Source of the DNA: Alphaproteobacteria bacterium
GTDB lineage: Bacteria > Pseudomonadota > Alphaproteobacteria > RF32 > CAG-239
NCBI GenBank assembly: GCA_003542415.1
Contig: DPKR01000086.1
Span: 1 to 12,648, forward strand
Length of the DNA: 12,648 nucleotides
Direction of reading: 5' to 3'
A program made the translations under genes and the position numbers. Below are positions 1-7,287 of the stretch, piece after piece. How positions within the stretch are numbered: the stretch's first letter is position 1; every line of letters begins with the position of its first letter. The notes under the pieces are model-generated. The model saw only the letters and a program-made list of their open reading frames with translations, did not search any database and was not told the DNA's origin.

Positions 1-2955
1 AGCGGATTTGAATTTGTGCTTTCATTTTTCAGGCTCTTTTTGCCTGATTATATGATTGACACCATAGCCTCATTTAGCTTTTTGACACACTTTAACAGTT
101 TGATAAACGGGCTTTTAGAGTGGCGTGATGTGTTGTTTTTTGCTTCAATTATCATTTTATTTAATTTTATGACAATGCTGATTGTCAGTTTTAAAACCGC
201 CGGAAGCTCTTTTTGGCTTAAATCTACAAACAAATGGGTTTATGCTTGCGCTATCTTTTTAATGCTTATCGGATTTATGGGGTTTAATTTGCTTGCAAAC
301 AACTTAACTCGTGGCACACAATTTGACTTCACTCAAGAAAAAACATGGACCTTAAACAAAGATAGCGTTCACGTGCTTGAAAATTTGCCGGAAAATGTGA
401 CGGCTAAGCTCTATTTTTCAAACATTTTATCAAAAAGAAACCCTGACTTGAGACAGATGTTTGACAGGGTTAAGATGCTCCTTGAAAACTATAAAACAGC
501 CTCAAACGGAAAATTTAACTACCGGATTTATCATCCGCAAAACCTAGATGACAGCGAGGACAAGGCTATTTCTGACGGGCTTCAGGCCATTCCGCTGATT
601 GACATTAATCAAAATGCGTTATTCGGGCTTTCAATTACGGATAGTTTAGACAACAAAGAAGTTATTCCCTACCTTTCTCCAGAACGATTGAGTTTTTTGG
701 AACAGGATTTAACAAGCTTAATTTATCGTCTTTCGCACAAGAAAAAAACAGTCGGAGTGATTTCAAGCTTGCCGATTTTAGGGGGGGCAAGCGAAAATGA
801 CAGCATAATGTTGCAACCTTTTGAAATCAGCAAAAAAATTGGAGAGTTATATCACTTAAAGCTTATACAAAAGCCTGAAGATTTTGATGAACGGCCGGAT
901 TTATTGTTGATTATTCATCCGAAGTCTTTATCTGATGAAATGGTTCAAAAAATCCGTCAATATTCTCAAGATTTTGGGAAAATCTTGCTTCTGCTTGATG
1001 GAGCAGCCGAAGCTCAACGCTTATACATGAATACGGCAAATCCTTACGGCGCTTCCGAGCTTGGCGGGTTAGATAATTTTTGGGGTTTCAAATTTTATAG
1101 TGACTATGTTGTGGCTGATTTGAAAAACTCCATTACCGTTGATGCAACCAGCAATTATAAGACTAATCCGGCATATACCCAAGATGTTATTCAATTTAAG
1201 CTCAGCGAAAACAATTTTAATCCGTTCAGTAGCATTACAAAAAACCTGAAATCGTTGATGATGACATCAGCAAGTGTTATTATGCCGCTTGAAAATGCAG
1301 AAATTAATTTTATGCCGCTTTTGATGGCAAGTGATGATTCCGCTTTGATGCCGATCAGTGTGGTTTATAACGGGCTTAATCCGCGCCAGATTTTAAGCTT
1401 CTATCAAAAAGATGAAAATGTTAAATTTTTGGCGGCATATATTCATGGTCGCAATCCGAAAAATCAATTCGATTTGATTGTTGCAGGCGATACGGATTTT
1501 ATTTATGACAGTTTTTGGGGATCAAAACAAAACTTTTTGGAAGAGAGTTATTTTGTGCCCTTGTTTAACAATGCAGATTTTATCTTAAACGCACTTGACT
1601 TTTTGGCAAATGATAAGACATTGCTTGATTTGCGCGGGAAAGGTGCAAAAAACAGGCCTTTTAACAGTTTGGAAAATTTGCGCAAACAAAGTATTTTTGA
1701 ATATAAAGTCAAAGAAGAAGAAATATTTCAGCGTATTGAAGAGACAAAGCTTAAATTGCAAGAAGTTTGGAACAAACGCGATTTTGAAGAGCGGGAAACC
1801 TTTACGCCTGACGAGCTTTCGCTGATTTCAAACATCAAAAAAGAGCTCAATACATTGCGCTTAAATTTATCTGATGTGCGCTCACTTTCAACTTCAAAAA
1901 TTGAGAAAATTGCACTTAAAACAAAGCTTGTCAACATTTTTGCCGTGCCTTTGATTTTGAGTCTTTGTTTAATCATTATCATTTTACTACGAAGACCTCG
2001 CGTGCAAAAAACAAAATCGGAAAAACATCTTAACAAAGAACTCGGCAAAATTGCAGCTCTTTGTTTGTTGCTTCTTGTTTGCGGCTTACTTACTTCTTTT
2101 ATGAACAATTTATCTGAAATAGAACAATATGAGGGCAAACCTATTTTTCCGAAACTTGCAAATGAAATTAATCAAATTAAAGAAATCAAAATAAGCACTC
2201 ATGACAAGGCATTAACTTTTGTTTTAAAAGATGGTTTATGGGGCTTAAAAGAACGTCCTGAAATCCCTGTTTATCAGGAAAGAATTCGCAGTTTTTTAAG
2301 CGCATTAATTGAGGGAACACTTTATGAAAAAAAATCAGACAGGGCCGAAAATCTTTCCGCCTTCGGATTGACACCGACGGAAATTGAAGGATCTGTTGCA
2401 ACACGTATTGAACTCTTTGCGGACAACGGGGCTCTTATTGAGGGCATGGATGTCGGCAAATATGATATTGAACTTGGACGCGGCGGCAGTGCGGCTTATA
2501 TTAAATTTGACGGGAAATTTCAAGTGTGGAAGGCTGAAATTGAACTCGTTGATTTATCTCTTGACCCTGACTTGTGGACATATAGCCATTTGTGGGATTT
2601 GAGGTTTGGGCGCCTGTTCAAAATCAATGGGCAGGAAGATGAAGCTTTGATTGCCGAATATATGAAGCATTTTTTAAACTCAACATTTAAGAGCACTGCC
2701 CAAAATTTGCACCAAAAGAAAAAAATTGCCGGCTTTATGCTGGATGTTGAAAATGGTGTTACGGCAAAAATCGATATTTATCAAGAAGATCAAAAATATT
2801 TTGCAAAATATAAGTTTGAAGGTGAAAATGTCAATAAACATATCGAACTGTTTGATAAATCTGCACAAATGTATTATTTTGAGATTGATGCTGAGGATTG
2901 GGAGAAAATAAAAAATGTCAACAACCTGGCCAAAGGAAAAAATCGAACATTATAA
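1..2955 (+). CDS. ABC-2 permease (C-terminal end) fused to GldG-like auxiliary domain and DUF4340; 5' partial
   Basis: The reading frame is open from base 1, so the gene starts upstream of the window; a GTG at 16 is only the first start-like codon inside it. Residue numbers here count from that GTG. The first ~60 residues (FLTHFNSLINGLLEWRDV, then a membrane segment) look like the last part of a GldF/YadH-type ABC-2 permease. A second membrane segment (~73-96) leads into a GldG-like (ABC_transp_aux) extracytoplasmic domain, with LTRGTQFDFTQEKTWTL and EDKAISDGLQ as family-like landmarks. A charged, probably coiled-coil stretch (~555-640) precedes membrane segments at ~641-658 and ~679-695. A DUF4340-like domain fills the rest. 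The protein is probably the membrane part of an ABC exporter of unknown substrate; the ATPase should lie upstream. In gliding Bacteroidetes GldG serves motility, but gliding should not be assumed here. Confidence 0.82.
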   Translation, partial: SGFEFVLSFFRLFLPDYMIDTIASFSFLTHFNSLINGLLEWRDVLFFASIIILFNFMTMLIVSFKTAGSSFWLKSTNKWVYACAIFLMLIGFMGFNLLANNLTRGTQFDFTQEKTWTLNKDSVHVLENLPENVTAKLYFSNILSKRNPDLRQMFDRVKMLLENYKTASNGKFNYRIYHPQNLDDSEDKAISDGLQAIPLIDINQNALFGLSITDSLDNKEVIPYLSPERLSFLEQDLTSLIYRLSHKKKTVGVISSLPILGGASENDSIMLQPFEISKKIGELYHLKLIQKPEDFDERPDLLLIIHPKSLSDEMVQKIRQYSQDFGKILLLLDGAAEAQRLYMNTANPYGASELGGLDNFWGFKFYSDYVVADLKNSITVDATSNYKTNPAYTQDVIQFKLSENNFNPFSSITKNLKSLMMTSASVIMPLENAEINFMPLLMASDDSALMPISVVYNGLNPRQILSFYQKDENVKFLAAYIHGRNPKNQFDLIVAGDTDFIYDSFWGSKQNFLEESYFVPLFNNADFILNALDFLANDKTLLDLRGKGAKNRPFNSLENLRKQSIFEYKVKEEEIFQRIEETKLKLQEVWNKRDFEERETFTPDELSLISNIKKELNTLRLNLSDVRSLSTSKIEKIALKTKLVNIFAVPLILSLCLIIIILLRRPRVQKTKSEKHLNKELGKIAALCLLLLVCGLLTSFMNNLSEIEQYEGKPIFPKLANEINQIKEIKISTHDKALTFVLKDGLWGLKERPEIPVYQERIRSFLSALIEGTLYEKKSDRAENLSAFGLTPTEIEGSVATRIELFADNGALIEGMDVGKYDIELGRGGSAAYIKFDGKFQVWKAEIELVDLSLDPDLWTYSHLWDLRFGRLFKINGQEDEALIAEYMKHFLNSTFKSTAQNLHQKKKIAGFMLDVENGVTAKIDIYQEDQKYFAKYKFEGENVNKHIELFDKSAQMYYFEIDAEDWEKIKNVNNLAKGKNRTL

Positions 2956-3844
2956 AAAATATGCCGTGATTGCAAGCGTTGCGCTTTCAACTTTGCTTTT
3001 TTTGATGAAAATATTTGCCTCACTTGCAACAGGCTCTCTTGCTATTTTATCATCTCTTGTTGACAGTTTATCTGATATTGTGGCTTCTGTTGTTTCGTTT
3101 GTTGCTGTGAAATTTTCACTGAAACCGGCTTCTTGTTCGCACCGTTACGGATATTTCAAAGCGGAACATTTAAGTGCACTTGTGCAAGCAGCTTTTATTG
3201 CCGGATCAGGTATGTTTGTTTTGTATAGCGGAATCGACAGATTTTTACACCCCGTGATTATTGAACAAACGGGAATCGGCATTTTTGTGATGGTTTTAAG
3301 CCTTGTTTTGACGGTTCTTCTTATTTCGTTTCAAAAATATGTCGCAAAACATACAAATTCTATGGCCGTTAAAGCGGACAGTGCACATTATGTTGTTGAT
3401 GTTTTAACAAACAGCTCCATTATTTTATCATTAGTGGTTATAAAGGCTTTTAATATCAGTTGGTTTGATACCTTAATTGCTGTTTTGATTGCTCTTTATC
3501 TGCTTTGGTATGCTTTCCAAATTGCTTATGAAGCCGCTCAGACGTTACTAGACAAAGAGCTTGATAAAGATATCAGGCAAAATGTTTTGAGGCTTTTGAA
3601 ACAACTTGACGGAATCAAAGGAGTTCATGATTTAAGGACGCGTGATTTAGGCGGTGTTTATTATTTTGAGCTACATATCGAAATGGATGGGAGCTTGTCG
3701 CTTTTAGAAGCTCATCAGATTACCGAATCTGCAGAAAACGCAATCAAACAGGCTTATCCCCACGCGCAGGTTCTTATACATCAAGATCCGTTTGGTATTA
3801 AGGAAGAACGATTGGATGATTTATTTGATAATTGCGAGATTTAA
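2915..3844 (+). CDS. fieF: Cation diffusion facilitator (FieF/YiiP-type Zn/Fe exporter)
   Basis: Inner-membrane divalent cation/proton antiporter of the CDF family, probably exporting Zn2+ or Fe2+. Its 309 residues hold about six membrane segments (roughly 17-38, 41-62, 85-106, 118-138, 158-178, 182-203) and a C-terminal cytoplasmic domain (~210-295). The transport-site residues are visible as D50 and D54 in VDSLSD and H158 and D162 in ADSAHYVVD, matching the DxxxD/HxxxD layout of FieF. The secondary-site motif is altered: HRYGYFKAE instead of the usual HxxGHGKAE, with Y80 in place of a histidine. The ATG at 2915 has GGAG at 2901-2904, inside the preceding gene, which it overlaps by 41 nt. 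That overlap suggests co-transcription and translational coupling. Substrate is inferred from the residue set only. Confidence 0.9.
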   Translation: MSTTWPKEKIEHYKKYAVIASVALSTLLFLMKIFASLATGSLAILSSLVDSLSDIVASVVSFVAVKFSLKPASCSHRYGYFKAEHLSALVQAAFIAGSGMFVLYSGIDRFLHPVIIEQTGIGIFVMVLSLVLTVLLISFQKYVAKHTNSMAVKADSAHYVVDVLTNSSIILSLVVIKAFNISWFDTLIAVLIALYLLWYAFQIAYEAAQTLLDKELDKDIRQNVLRLLKQLDGIKGVHDLRTRDLGGVYYFELHIEMDGSLSLLEAHQITESAENAIKQAYPHAQVLIHQDPFGIKEERLDDLFDNCEI

Positions 3845-3846
3845 AA

Positions 3847-4548
3847 ATGACAACACAAACCGATAAAAAACCGCTTTATTTAGGCCACAGAGAAAGACTG
3901 AGAGAACGTTTTTTGAAAGACGAAGGCGCCTCCATGGCCGATTATGAGTTTTTGGAACTGATTTTGACTTATGCGATTTTAAGACGCGATGTGAAAGACG
4001 ACGCAAAAAAATTGATTGCATATTTCGGCTCTCTTGCAAAGGTTTTGGCTGCATCTGAAGAGGCTCTTAAAGAATATGGTTTAACGCAAAACACCATTGT
4101 TTTGTTTAAAAGTATTCTTGTTGCCAGCAAACGTTTGGGCGGAGCTCGCTTGAAAGAAACGCATTATGCCGTTTATAAAGAGTTTGATTATGTGTTGGAT
4201 TATTGCAAGGCGGCTGTTTTTGATGCAAAAGTTGAAGAATTTCATGTGATGATGCTTGATAAAAAATTGCACTTAATTGAAGACAGGCTCATTCAAAGAG
4301 GTGGTGTTGACGAAGTTCCCGTTTATACACGAGATGTGGTTAGAAATGTGTTGGAAACACACGCTACATCTGTTGTTTTATATCATAACCACCCGAGCGG
4401 AGATTGCGAGCCTTCAAAAGACGATGTTTTGCGCACGCAAGAAATTATTGAGGCCCTTGCACCGCTCGACATCAAAGTTTGCGACCATATTATCGTTTCA
4501 AGAGATAATTATTACAGTTTTCACGACCACAAACTTGCAGGGCTTTAG
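3847..4548 (+). CDS. radC: RadC family JAB/MPN+ (JAMM) domain protein
   Basis: This is a 233-residue RadC (DUF2466) protein. The N-terminal ~70 residues form the helical, helix-hairpin-helix-like part (HRERLRERF, then FLELILTYAI). The C-terminal half is the JAB domain with a complete metal-binding motif H180-N-H182-P-S-G...S190-x-x-D193, preceded by TSVVLY. JAMM domains coordinate zinc and are often isopeptidases or deaminases. The cellular role of RadC is not settled, and the old link to DNA repair is weak. The ATG at 3847 lies 2 nt after the fieF stop. A TTG at 3832 is in frame but would add only five residues and overlap fieF, so the ATG is preferred, although its Shine-Dalgarno is poor. 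It ends just before a bidirectional terminator. Confidence 0.93.
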   Translation: MTTQTDKKPLYLGHRERLRERFLKDEGASMADYEFLELILTYAILRRDVKDDAKKLIAYFGSLAKVLAASEEALKEYGLTQNTIVLFKSILVASKRLGGARLKETHYAVYKEFDYVLDYCKAAVFDAKVEEFHVMMLDKKLHLIEDRLIQRGGVDEVPVYTRDVVRNVLETHATSVVLYHNHPSGDCEPSKDDVLRTQEIIEALAPLDIKVCDHIIVSRDNYYSFHDHKLAGL

Positions 4549-4551
4549 CAA

Positions 4552-4590
4552 AAAGAAATCCCCAATTTTTGAGATCGGGGATTTTTCTTT
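4552..4590. terminator. Bidirectional intrinsic terminator between radC and rpoA
   Basis: An 8-bp perfect inverted repeat (AAATCCCC at 4556-4563, GGGGATTT at 4577-4584) encloses a 13-nt loop. It is flanked by A-rich sequence on the left and a T-rich run on the right (TTTTTCTTTTT from 4582). Read on the + strand it ends the radC transcript; read on the - strand, U-rich sequence also follows the hairpin. The rpoA stop codon at 4591-4593 directly abuts it. Confidence 0.85.
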
Positions 4591-5598
4591 TTAGAAATGA
4601 TCATCACATTTTCTGATCAACTCTTCAATATTCTCAGGCGGCCAACCCGGTGTTTCCATACCGAGGTGGATACCCATCTTTGCTAAAACTTCTTTGATTT
4701 CGTTTAAAGATTTACGACCAAAGTTCGGTGTGCGAAGCATTTCAGCTTCTGTCTTTTGAACCAAATCCCCGATATAAACGATATTATCATTCTTCAAGCA
4801 GTTTGCCGAACGAACAGAAAGCTCAAGCTCTTCAACCTTCTTCAAAAGATTACGATTGAACGGCAACTCTTCTTTAATGTCTTCAATATCGTTTTCCGGT
4901 TCATCGAAATTGATGAACGGTTTTAACTGATCTTGCAAGATGCGTGCTGCGAAAGCGACGGCATCTTCAGGAGTGACAACACCATTTGTTTCAACAACCA
5001 TTGTTAATTTATCGTAGTCGGTAATTTGTCCGACACGTGTGTTTTCAACCTTGTATGAAACCTTTTTAACTGGTGAATAAATTGCATCAACCGCAATAAC
5101 ACCGATTGTTGAATCAGAAGACTTGTTTTGATATGCAGGAACATAACCTTTACCTGTTGTGACGGTTAATTCCATTGAAATTTTGCCACCGGCATCAAGA
5201 TTGCAGATAACATGATCAGGATTCATGATTTCAACATCGTGTCCTGTTTCAATCATAGAAGCGGTAACCGTGCACGGACCTTGCGCTTCAAGATACATCG
5301 TTTTTTGACCTTCGCTATGAACAGCGACAGCCAAACCTTTGATATTCAAGACAATGTCCGTTACATCTTCACGAACGCCTTCAATAACTGAAAATTCATG
5401 CAAAACACCATCAATTTTGATTGCTGTGACGGCACCGCCCTGTAATGAGGAGAGCAAAACTCTTCTCAAGGCGTTGCCAAGTGTCAAACCAAAGCCTCTC
5501 TCAAGGGGTTCTATAACTATTTTAGATTTGTTCAGACCTTCGGAATTAACTTCTAAATTAGTCGGTTTAATAAGTTCTTGCCAATTTTTTTGAATCAC
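4591..5598 (-). CDS. rpoA: DNA-directed RNA polymerase subunit alpha
   Basis: RNA polymerase alpha subunit, 335 residues, a normal full length. The N-terminal dimerisation/assembly domain (~1-230) carries [19 protein letters not shown] near residue 33. A linker leads to the alpha-CTD (~250-320) with [11 protein letters not shown]263 corresponds to E. coli R265, the residue contacting UP-element DNA. It ends in [18 protein letters not shown], typical of alphaproteobacteria. The start is GTG (5596-5598), supported by GAGGG at 5606-5610 with 7-nt spacing and by the usual MIQKNW-type beginning. It follows rpsK after a 91-nt gap that contains a terminator-like hairpin. No rplQ follows; the next feature is the shared terminator and convergent radC. 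Confidence 0.98.
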   Translation of the reverse strand: MIQKNWQELIKPTNLEVNSEGLNKSKIVIEPLERGFGLTLGNALRRVLLSSLQGGAVTAIKIDGVLHEFSVIEGVREDVTDIVLNIKGLAVAVHSEGQKTMYLEAQGPCTVTASMIETGHDVEIMNPDHVICNLDAGGKISMELTVTTGKGYVPAYQNKSSDSTIGVIAVDAIYSPVKKVSYKVENTRVGQITDYDKLTMVVETNGVVTPEDAVAFAARILQDQLKPFINFDEPENDIEDIKEELPFNRNLLKKVEELELSVRSANCLKNDNIVYIGDLVQKTEAEMLRTPNFGRKSLNEIKEVLAKMGIHLGMETPGWPPENIEELIRKCDDHF

Positions 5599-5605
5599 CG
5601 GAGTA

Positions 5606-5610
5606 CCCTC
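5606..5610 (-). promoter_or_regulatory. Shine-Dalgarno of rpoA supporting a GTG start
   Basis: GAGGG on the - strand lies 7 nt before the GTG at 5596-5598. No in-frame ATG lies nearby that would give a better protein start, so this site decides the GTG. Confidence 0.75.
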
Positions 5611-5635
5611 TTAAAATTAAAGTATTAACTAAAAA

Positions 5636-5680
5636 AACAAAAAGCCCAGCGGAGATATAAAACCAATCTCCGCCAGCTAA
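5636..5680 (-). terminator. Terminator-like hairpin between rpsK and rpoA (possible attenuator)
   Basis: On the - strand, GCGGAGAT (from 5673 down to 5666) pairs perfectly with ATCTCCGC (5656 to 5649) across a 9-nt loop, and an outer AGC/GCT can extend the stem past a small internal loop. The hairpin is followed by GGGC and then a long T-rich run (TTTTTGTTTTTTT). This is the form of a rho-independent terminator, placed within what is usually one operon. It may reduce rpoA expression relative to the ribosomal genes, or act as an RNA-processing or stability element. Confidence 0.6.
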
Positions 5681-5689
5681 ATAAAAAAA

Positions 5690-6082
5690 CTATACGCGAC
5701 GACGTTTTCTTAATCTGCAGCCGTTGTGCGGAATCGGGGTTACATCACGAATAGATGTGATTGTAAAACCGACAACCTGCAACGCCCTGACGGCAGATTC
5801 ACGTCCAGAACCCGGACCTTTAACTTCAACTTCTAAAGTTGTCATGCCGTTTTCTTGAGCCTTTTTGCCAGCTTCTTCAGCGGCTACCTGTGCGGCATAA
5901 GGGGTTGATTTGCGCGAACCCTTAAAGCCTTGTGCACCGGCTGTTGACCAAGCAACGGTGTTGCCTTGAGCATCCGTAATGGTTACTCTGGTGTTGTTAA
6001 AGGTGGAATTCACATGGGCAACGCCGGATGTGATATTCTTTTTTTCTTTTTTCTTAACACGTTGTGTTGCTGCTTTTGCCAT
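5690..6082 (-). CDS. rpsK: 30S ribosomal protein S11 (uS11)
   Basis: S11 is part of the 30S platform, where it contacts 16S rRNA near the E site and mRNA exit. The protein is 130 residues, the usual length. It has a lysine-rich N-terminus, the [17 protein letters not shown] core, the [19 protein letters not shown] segment, and the C-terminal [15 protein letters not shown] tail typical of the family. The ATG is preceded by GAGGG (6087-6091) at a short 4-nt spacing. It starts 11 nt after the rpsM stop, so the two are clearly co-transcribed. The stop is TAG. Confidence 0.98.
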   Translation of the reverse strand: MAKAATQRVKKKEKKNITSGVAHVNSTFNNTRVTITDAQGNTVAWSTAGAQGFKGSRKSTPYAAQVAAEEAGKKAQENGMTTLEVEVKGPGSGRESAVRALQVVGFTITSIRDVTPIPHNGCRLRKRRRV

Positions 6083-6093
6083 TATACCCTCAC

Positions 6094-6462
6094 TTATTTC
6101 TTCTTATTGGCAACAGTTTTACGTTTACCTTTACGGGTACGCGCATTTTGTTTTGTGCTTTGTCCGCGAACAGGCAAGCCTTTACGATGCCTCAAACCTC
6201 TGTAACATCCGAGATCCATTAATCTCTTAATGTTCACGCCGACTTCACGACGAAGTTCACCCTCAACCAAATAGTCGCGGTCAATCACTTCACGAAGCTT
6301 TAAAACTTCTTCATCGCTTAAGTCTTGCACGCGGCGGTCCATCGAAACACCAGATTTTGTGCAAATGTCTTGAGCAGTTTTACGTCCAATACCAAAAATA
6401 TAGGTCAAAGCGACCTCTACCCTTTTGGCACTTGGGATATTTACGCCAGCTATACGAGCCAA
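6094..6462 (-). CDS. rpsM: 30S ribosomal protein S13 (uS13)
   Basis: S13 sits in the 30S head and bridges to the 50S subunit and to P-site tRNA. The protein is 122 residues and full length. It begins [20 protein letters not shown], includes the [11 protein letters not shown] helix-two-turn-helix element and the [20 protein letters not shown] segment, and ends in a basic tail ([12 protein letters not shown]). The start codon is TTG (6460-6462), because the conserved MARIAGV begins exactly there and GGAG lies 7 nt upstream. It is the first gene of an rpsM-rpsK-rpoA cluster with its own promoter; secY and adk, often upstream, are not here. Confidence 0.97.
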   Translation of the reverse strand: MARIAGVNIPSAKRVEVALTYIFGIGRKTAQDICTKSGVSMDRRVQDLSDEEVLKLREVIDRDYLVEGELRREVGVNIKRLMDLGCYRGLRHRKGLPVRGQSTKQNARTRKGKRKTVANKKK

Positions 6463-6469
6463 ATTAATT

Positions 6470-6473
6470 CTCC
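6470..6473 (-). promoter_or_regulatory. Shine-Dalgarno of rpsM supporting a TTG start
   Basis: GGAG on the - strand is 7 nt from the TTG at 6460-6462. The ATG at 6473-6475 (- strand) is out of frame with S13 and meets a stop after two further codons, so TTG is the start. Confidence 0.75.
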
Positions 6474-6528
6474 ATTATCAATAAATAAACATTCAAAAAG
6501 TTGATCACCACTTTTCAAAATTAAGCGG

Positions 6529-6556
6529 ATTATATTAAAATTTTTTTGAGAGTCAA
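6529..6556 (-). promoter_or_regulatory. Sigma-70-type promoter of the rpsM-rpsK(-rpoA) operon
   Basis: On the - strand, the -35 TTGACT (6556-6551) and the perfect -10 TATAAT (6534-6529) are separated by 16 nt, close to consensus. A-tract-rich DNA immediately upstream (about 6557-6600) resembles an UP element, which would suit a strong ribosomal promoter. The expected start of transcription is near 6522, giving a leader of about 60 nt. Confidence 0.8.
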
Positions 6557-6567
6557 TAGGTTTTTTT

Positions 6568-6584
6568 AAAGTTTTTAAAACTTT
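6568..6584. repeat. Perfect inverted repeat upstream of the rpsM promoter
   Basis: AAAGTTTT and AAAACTTT mirror each other around one central T. It lies 11 nt upstream of the -35 element. It may be part of an UP element or an operator, or a chance palindrome in AT-rich DNA. Confidence 0.5.
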
Positions 6585-6643
6585 TTGCATTTTTCATTTT
6601 ATGGCTCAAATAAACTTTATTTATTAATTCCAAAATACTAAAA

Positions 6644-6675
6644 AAGGCGGGGATATATCCCCACCCTTTCAGGAG
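6644..6675 (-). terminator. Intrinsic terminator of carD
   Basis: Read on the - strand, GGTGGGG pairs with CCCCGCC (one G-U pair) around a short AT loop (ATATAT), flanked by AAAG/CTTT, and is followed by TTTTTT. It lies about 20 nt after the carD stop and separates carD from the rpsM promoter. Confidence 0.85.
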
Positions 6676-6692
6676 TTAAAAAATGAAAACTC

Positions 6693-7199
6693 TTATCTTG
6701 CTAAAATATTAAGCAATTTCTTGTTTGCATCTTCAAGCGAAATGTTGTCACAAACGGCAACTTCTGATGCCAACCTGTCAAATGCCTGCTCATAAATTTG
6801 GCGCTCACTGTATGACTGTTCGGCCAAATTTTCTTGACGATACAAATCGCGCACAACTTCAGCCACAGCAATCGGGTTGCCGGAGTTGATTTTGTTTTCA
6901 TATTCTTGTGCACGGCGCGACCACATAATCTTTTTGACTTTCGGTTTGCCTTTTAAGGTTTCTAAAGCCTCATTCATTGTTGAGCTTTCGGAAATTTTGC
7001 GCAAACCGACATGATCCACTTTTTGAAGCGGAATACGCAATGTCATTTTGTCTTTATCAAAATTAACAACTAACAACTCAAGTTCAGAACCGGCAATGGT
7101 TTGCTTTGAGATGTCGGAAATTTTGCCGACGCCATGTGTCGGATAAACAACGTATTCGCCGGAATTAAATGATACGGTCGGTAATTTTTTGATACTCAT
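6693..7199 (-). CDS. carD: CarD/CdnL family RNA polymerase-binding transcription regulator
   Basis: A 168-residue CarD-family protein. The N-terminal RNA polymerase-interacting domain (~11-68) carries VVYPTHGVGKI (17-27), typical of the fold shared with Mfd/TRCF. The helical C-terminal domain (~75-165) has MWSRRAQEYENKINSG, where W93 is the likely counterpart of the tryptophan that wedges into the upstream edge of the promoter bubble. Known family members stabilise open complexes at rRNA and other promoters; activity on the neighbouring ribosomal promoter is only a possibility. The ATG is preceded by AGGAAAAGG. It is downstream of trmL but probably has its own promoter in the 88-nt spacer. 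Confidence 0.95.
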   Translation of the reverse strand: MSIKKLPTVSFNSGEYVVYPTHGVGKISDISKQTIAGSELELLVVNFDKDKMTLRIPLQKVDHVGLRKISESSTMNEALETLKGKPKVKKIMWSRRAQEYENKINSGNPIAVAEVVRDLYRQENLAEQSYSERQIYEQAFDRLASEVAVCDNISLEDANKKLLNILAR

Positions 7200-7240
7200 T
7201 TGCCTTTTCCTATATTTATTTTTTTATCAAAACACGACTC

Positions 7241-7269
7241 GTTATACCACATTTTAAAGCAAAAATCTA
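7241..7269 (-). promoter_or_regulatory. Candidate promoter of carD
   Basis: On the - strand, TAGATT (7269-7264) and TATAAC (7246-7241) lie 17 nt apart, about 40 nt before the carD start. The -10 is good and the -35 is poor. No clear terminator lies between trmL and this site, so read-through from secB-trmL is also possible. Confidence 0.35.
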
Positions 7270-7287
7270 GTCTAAATTTTAAAAAAA

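Larger units (their letters stand above)
6463..6692. other. Largest spacer: carD terminator, rpsM promoter and leader
   Basis: This 230-nt AT-rich spacer holds, reading on the - strand, the carD terminator (6644-6675), an A/T-rich block with a perfect 17-bp palindrome (6568-6584), the rpsM promoter (6529-6556), and a leader of about 60 nt containing a 6-bp hairpin (6496-6515). No small gene with a plausible ribosome site was found in it. Confidence 0.7.

Noticed and set aside
16..18. GTG at 16 as the true start of the first gene
   Set aside because: The frame is open to base 1, the sequence just before holds no ribosome site, and the first residues look like the middle of a permease, so the gene is cut by the window edge.
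1728..2138. 136-residue open frame on the - strand inside the GldG-like gene
   Set aside because: It has no ribosome site or recognisable domain and lies wholly antisense to a clear coding region.
4277..4594. 105-residue + strand frame overlapping radC
   Set aside because: It is an alternative frame of the JAMM domain that runs through the terminator, with no independent start signal.
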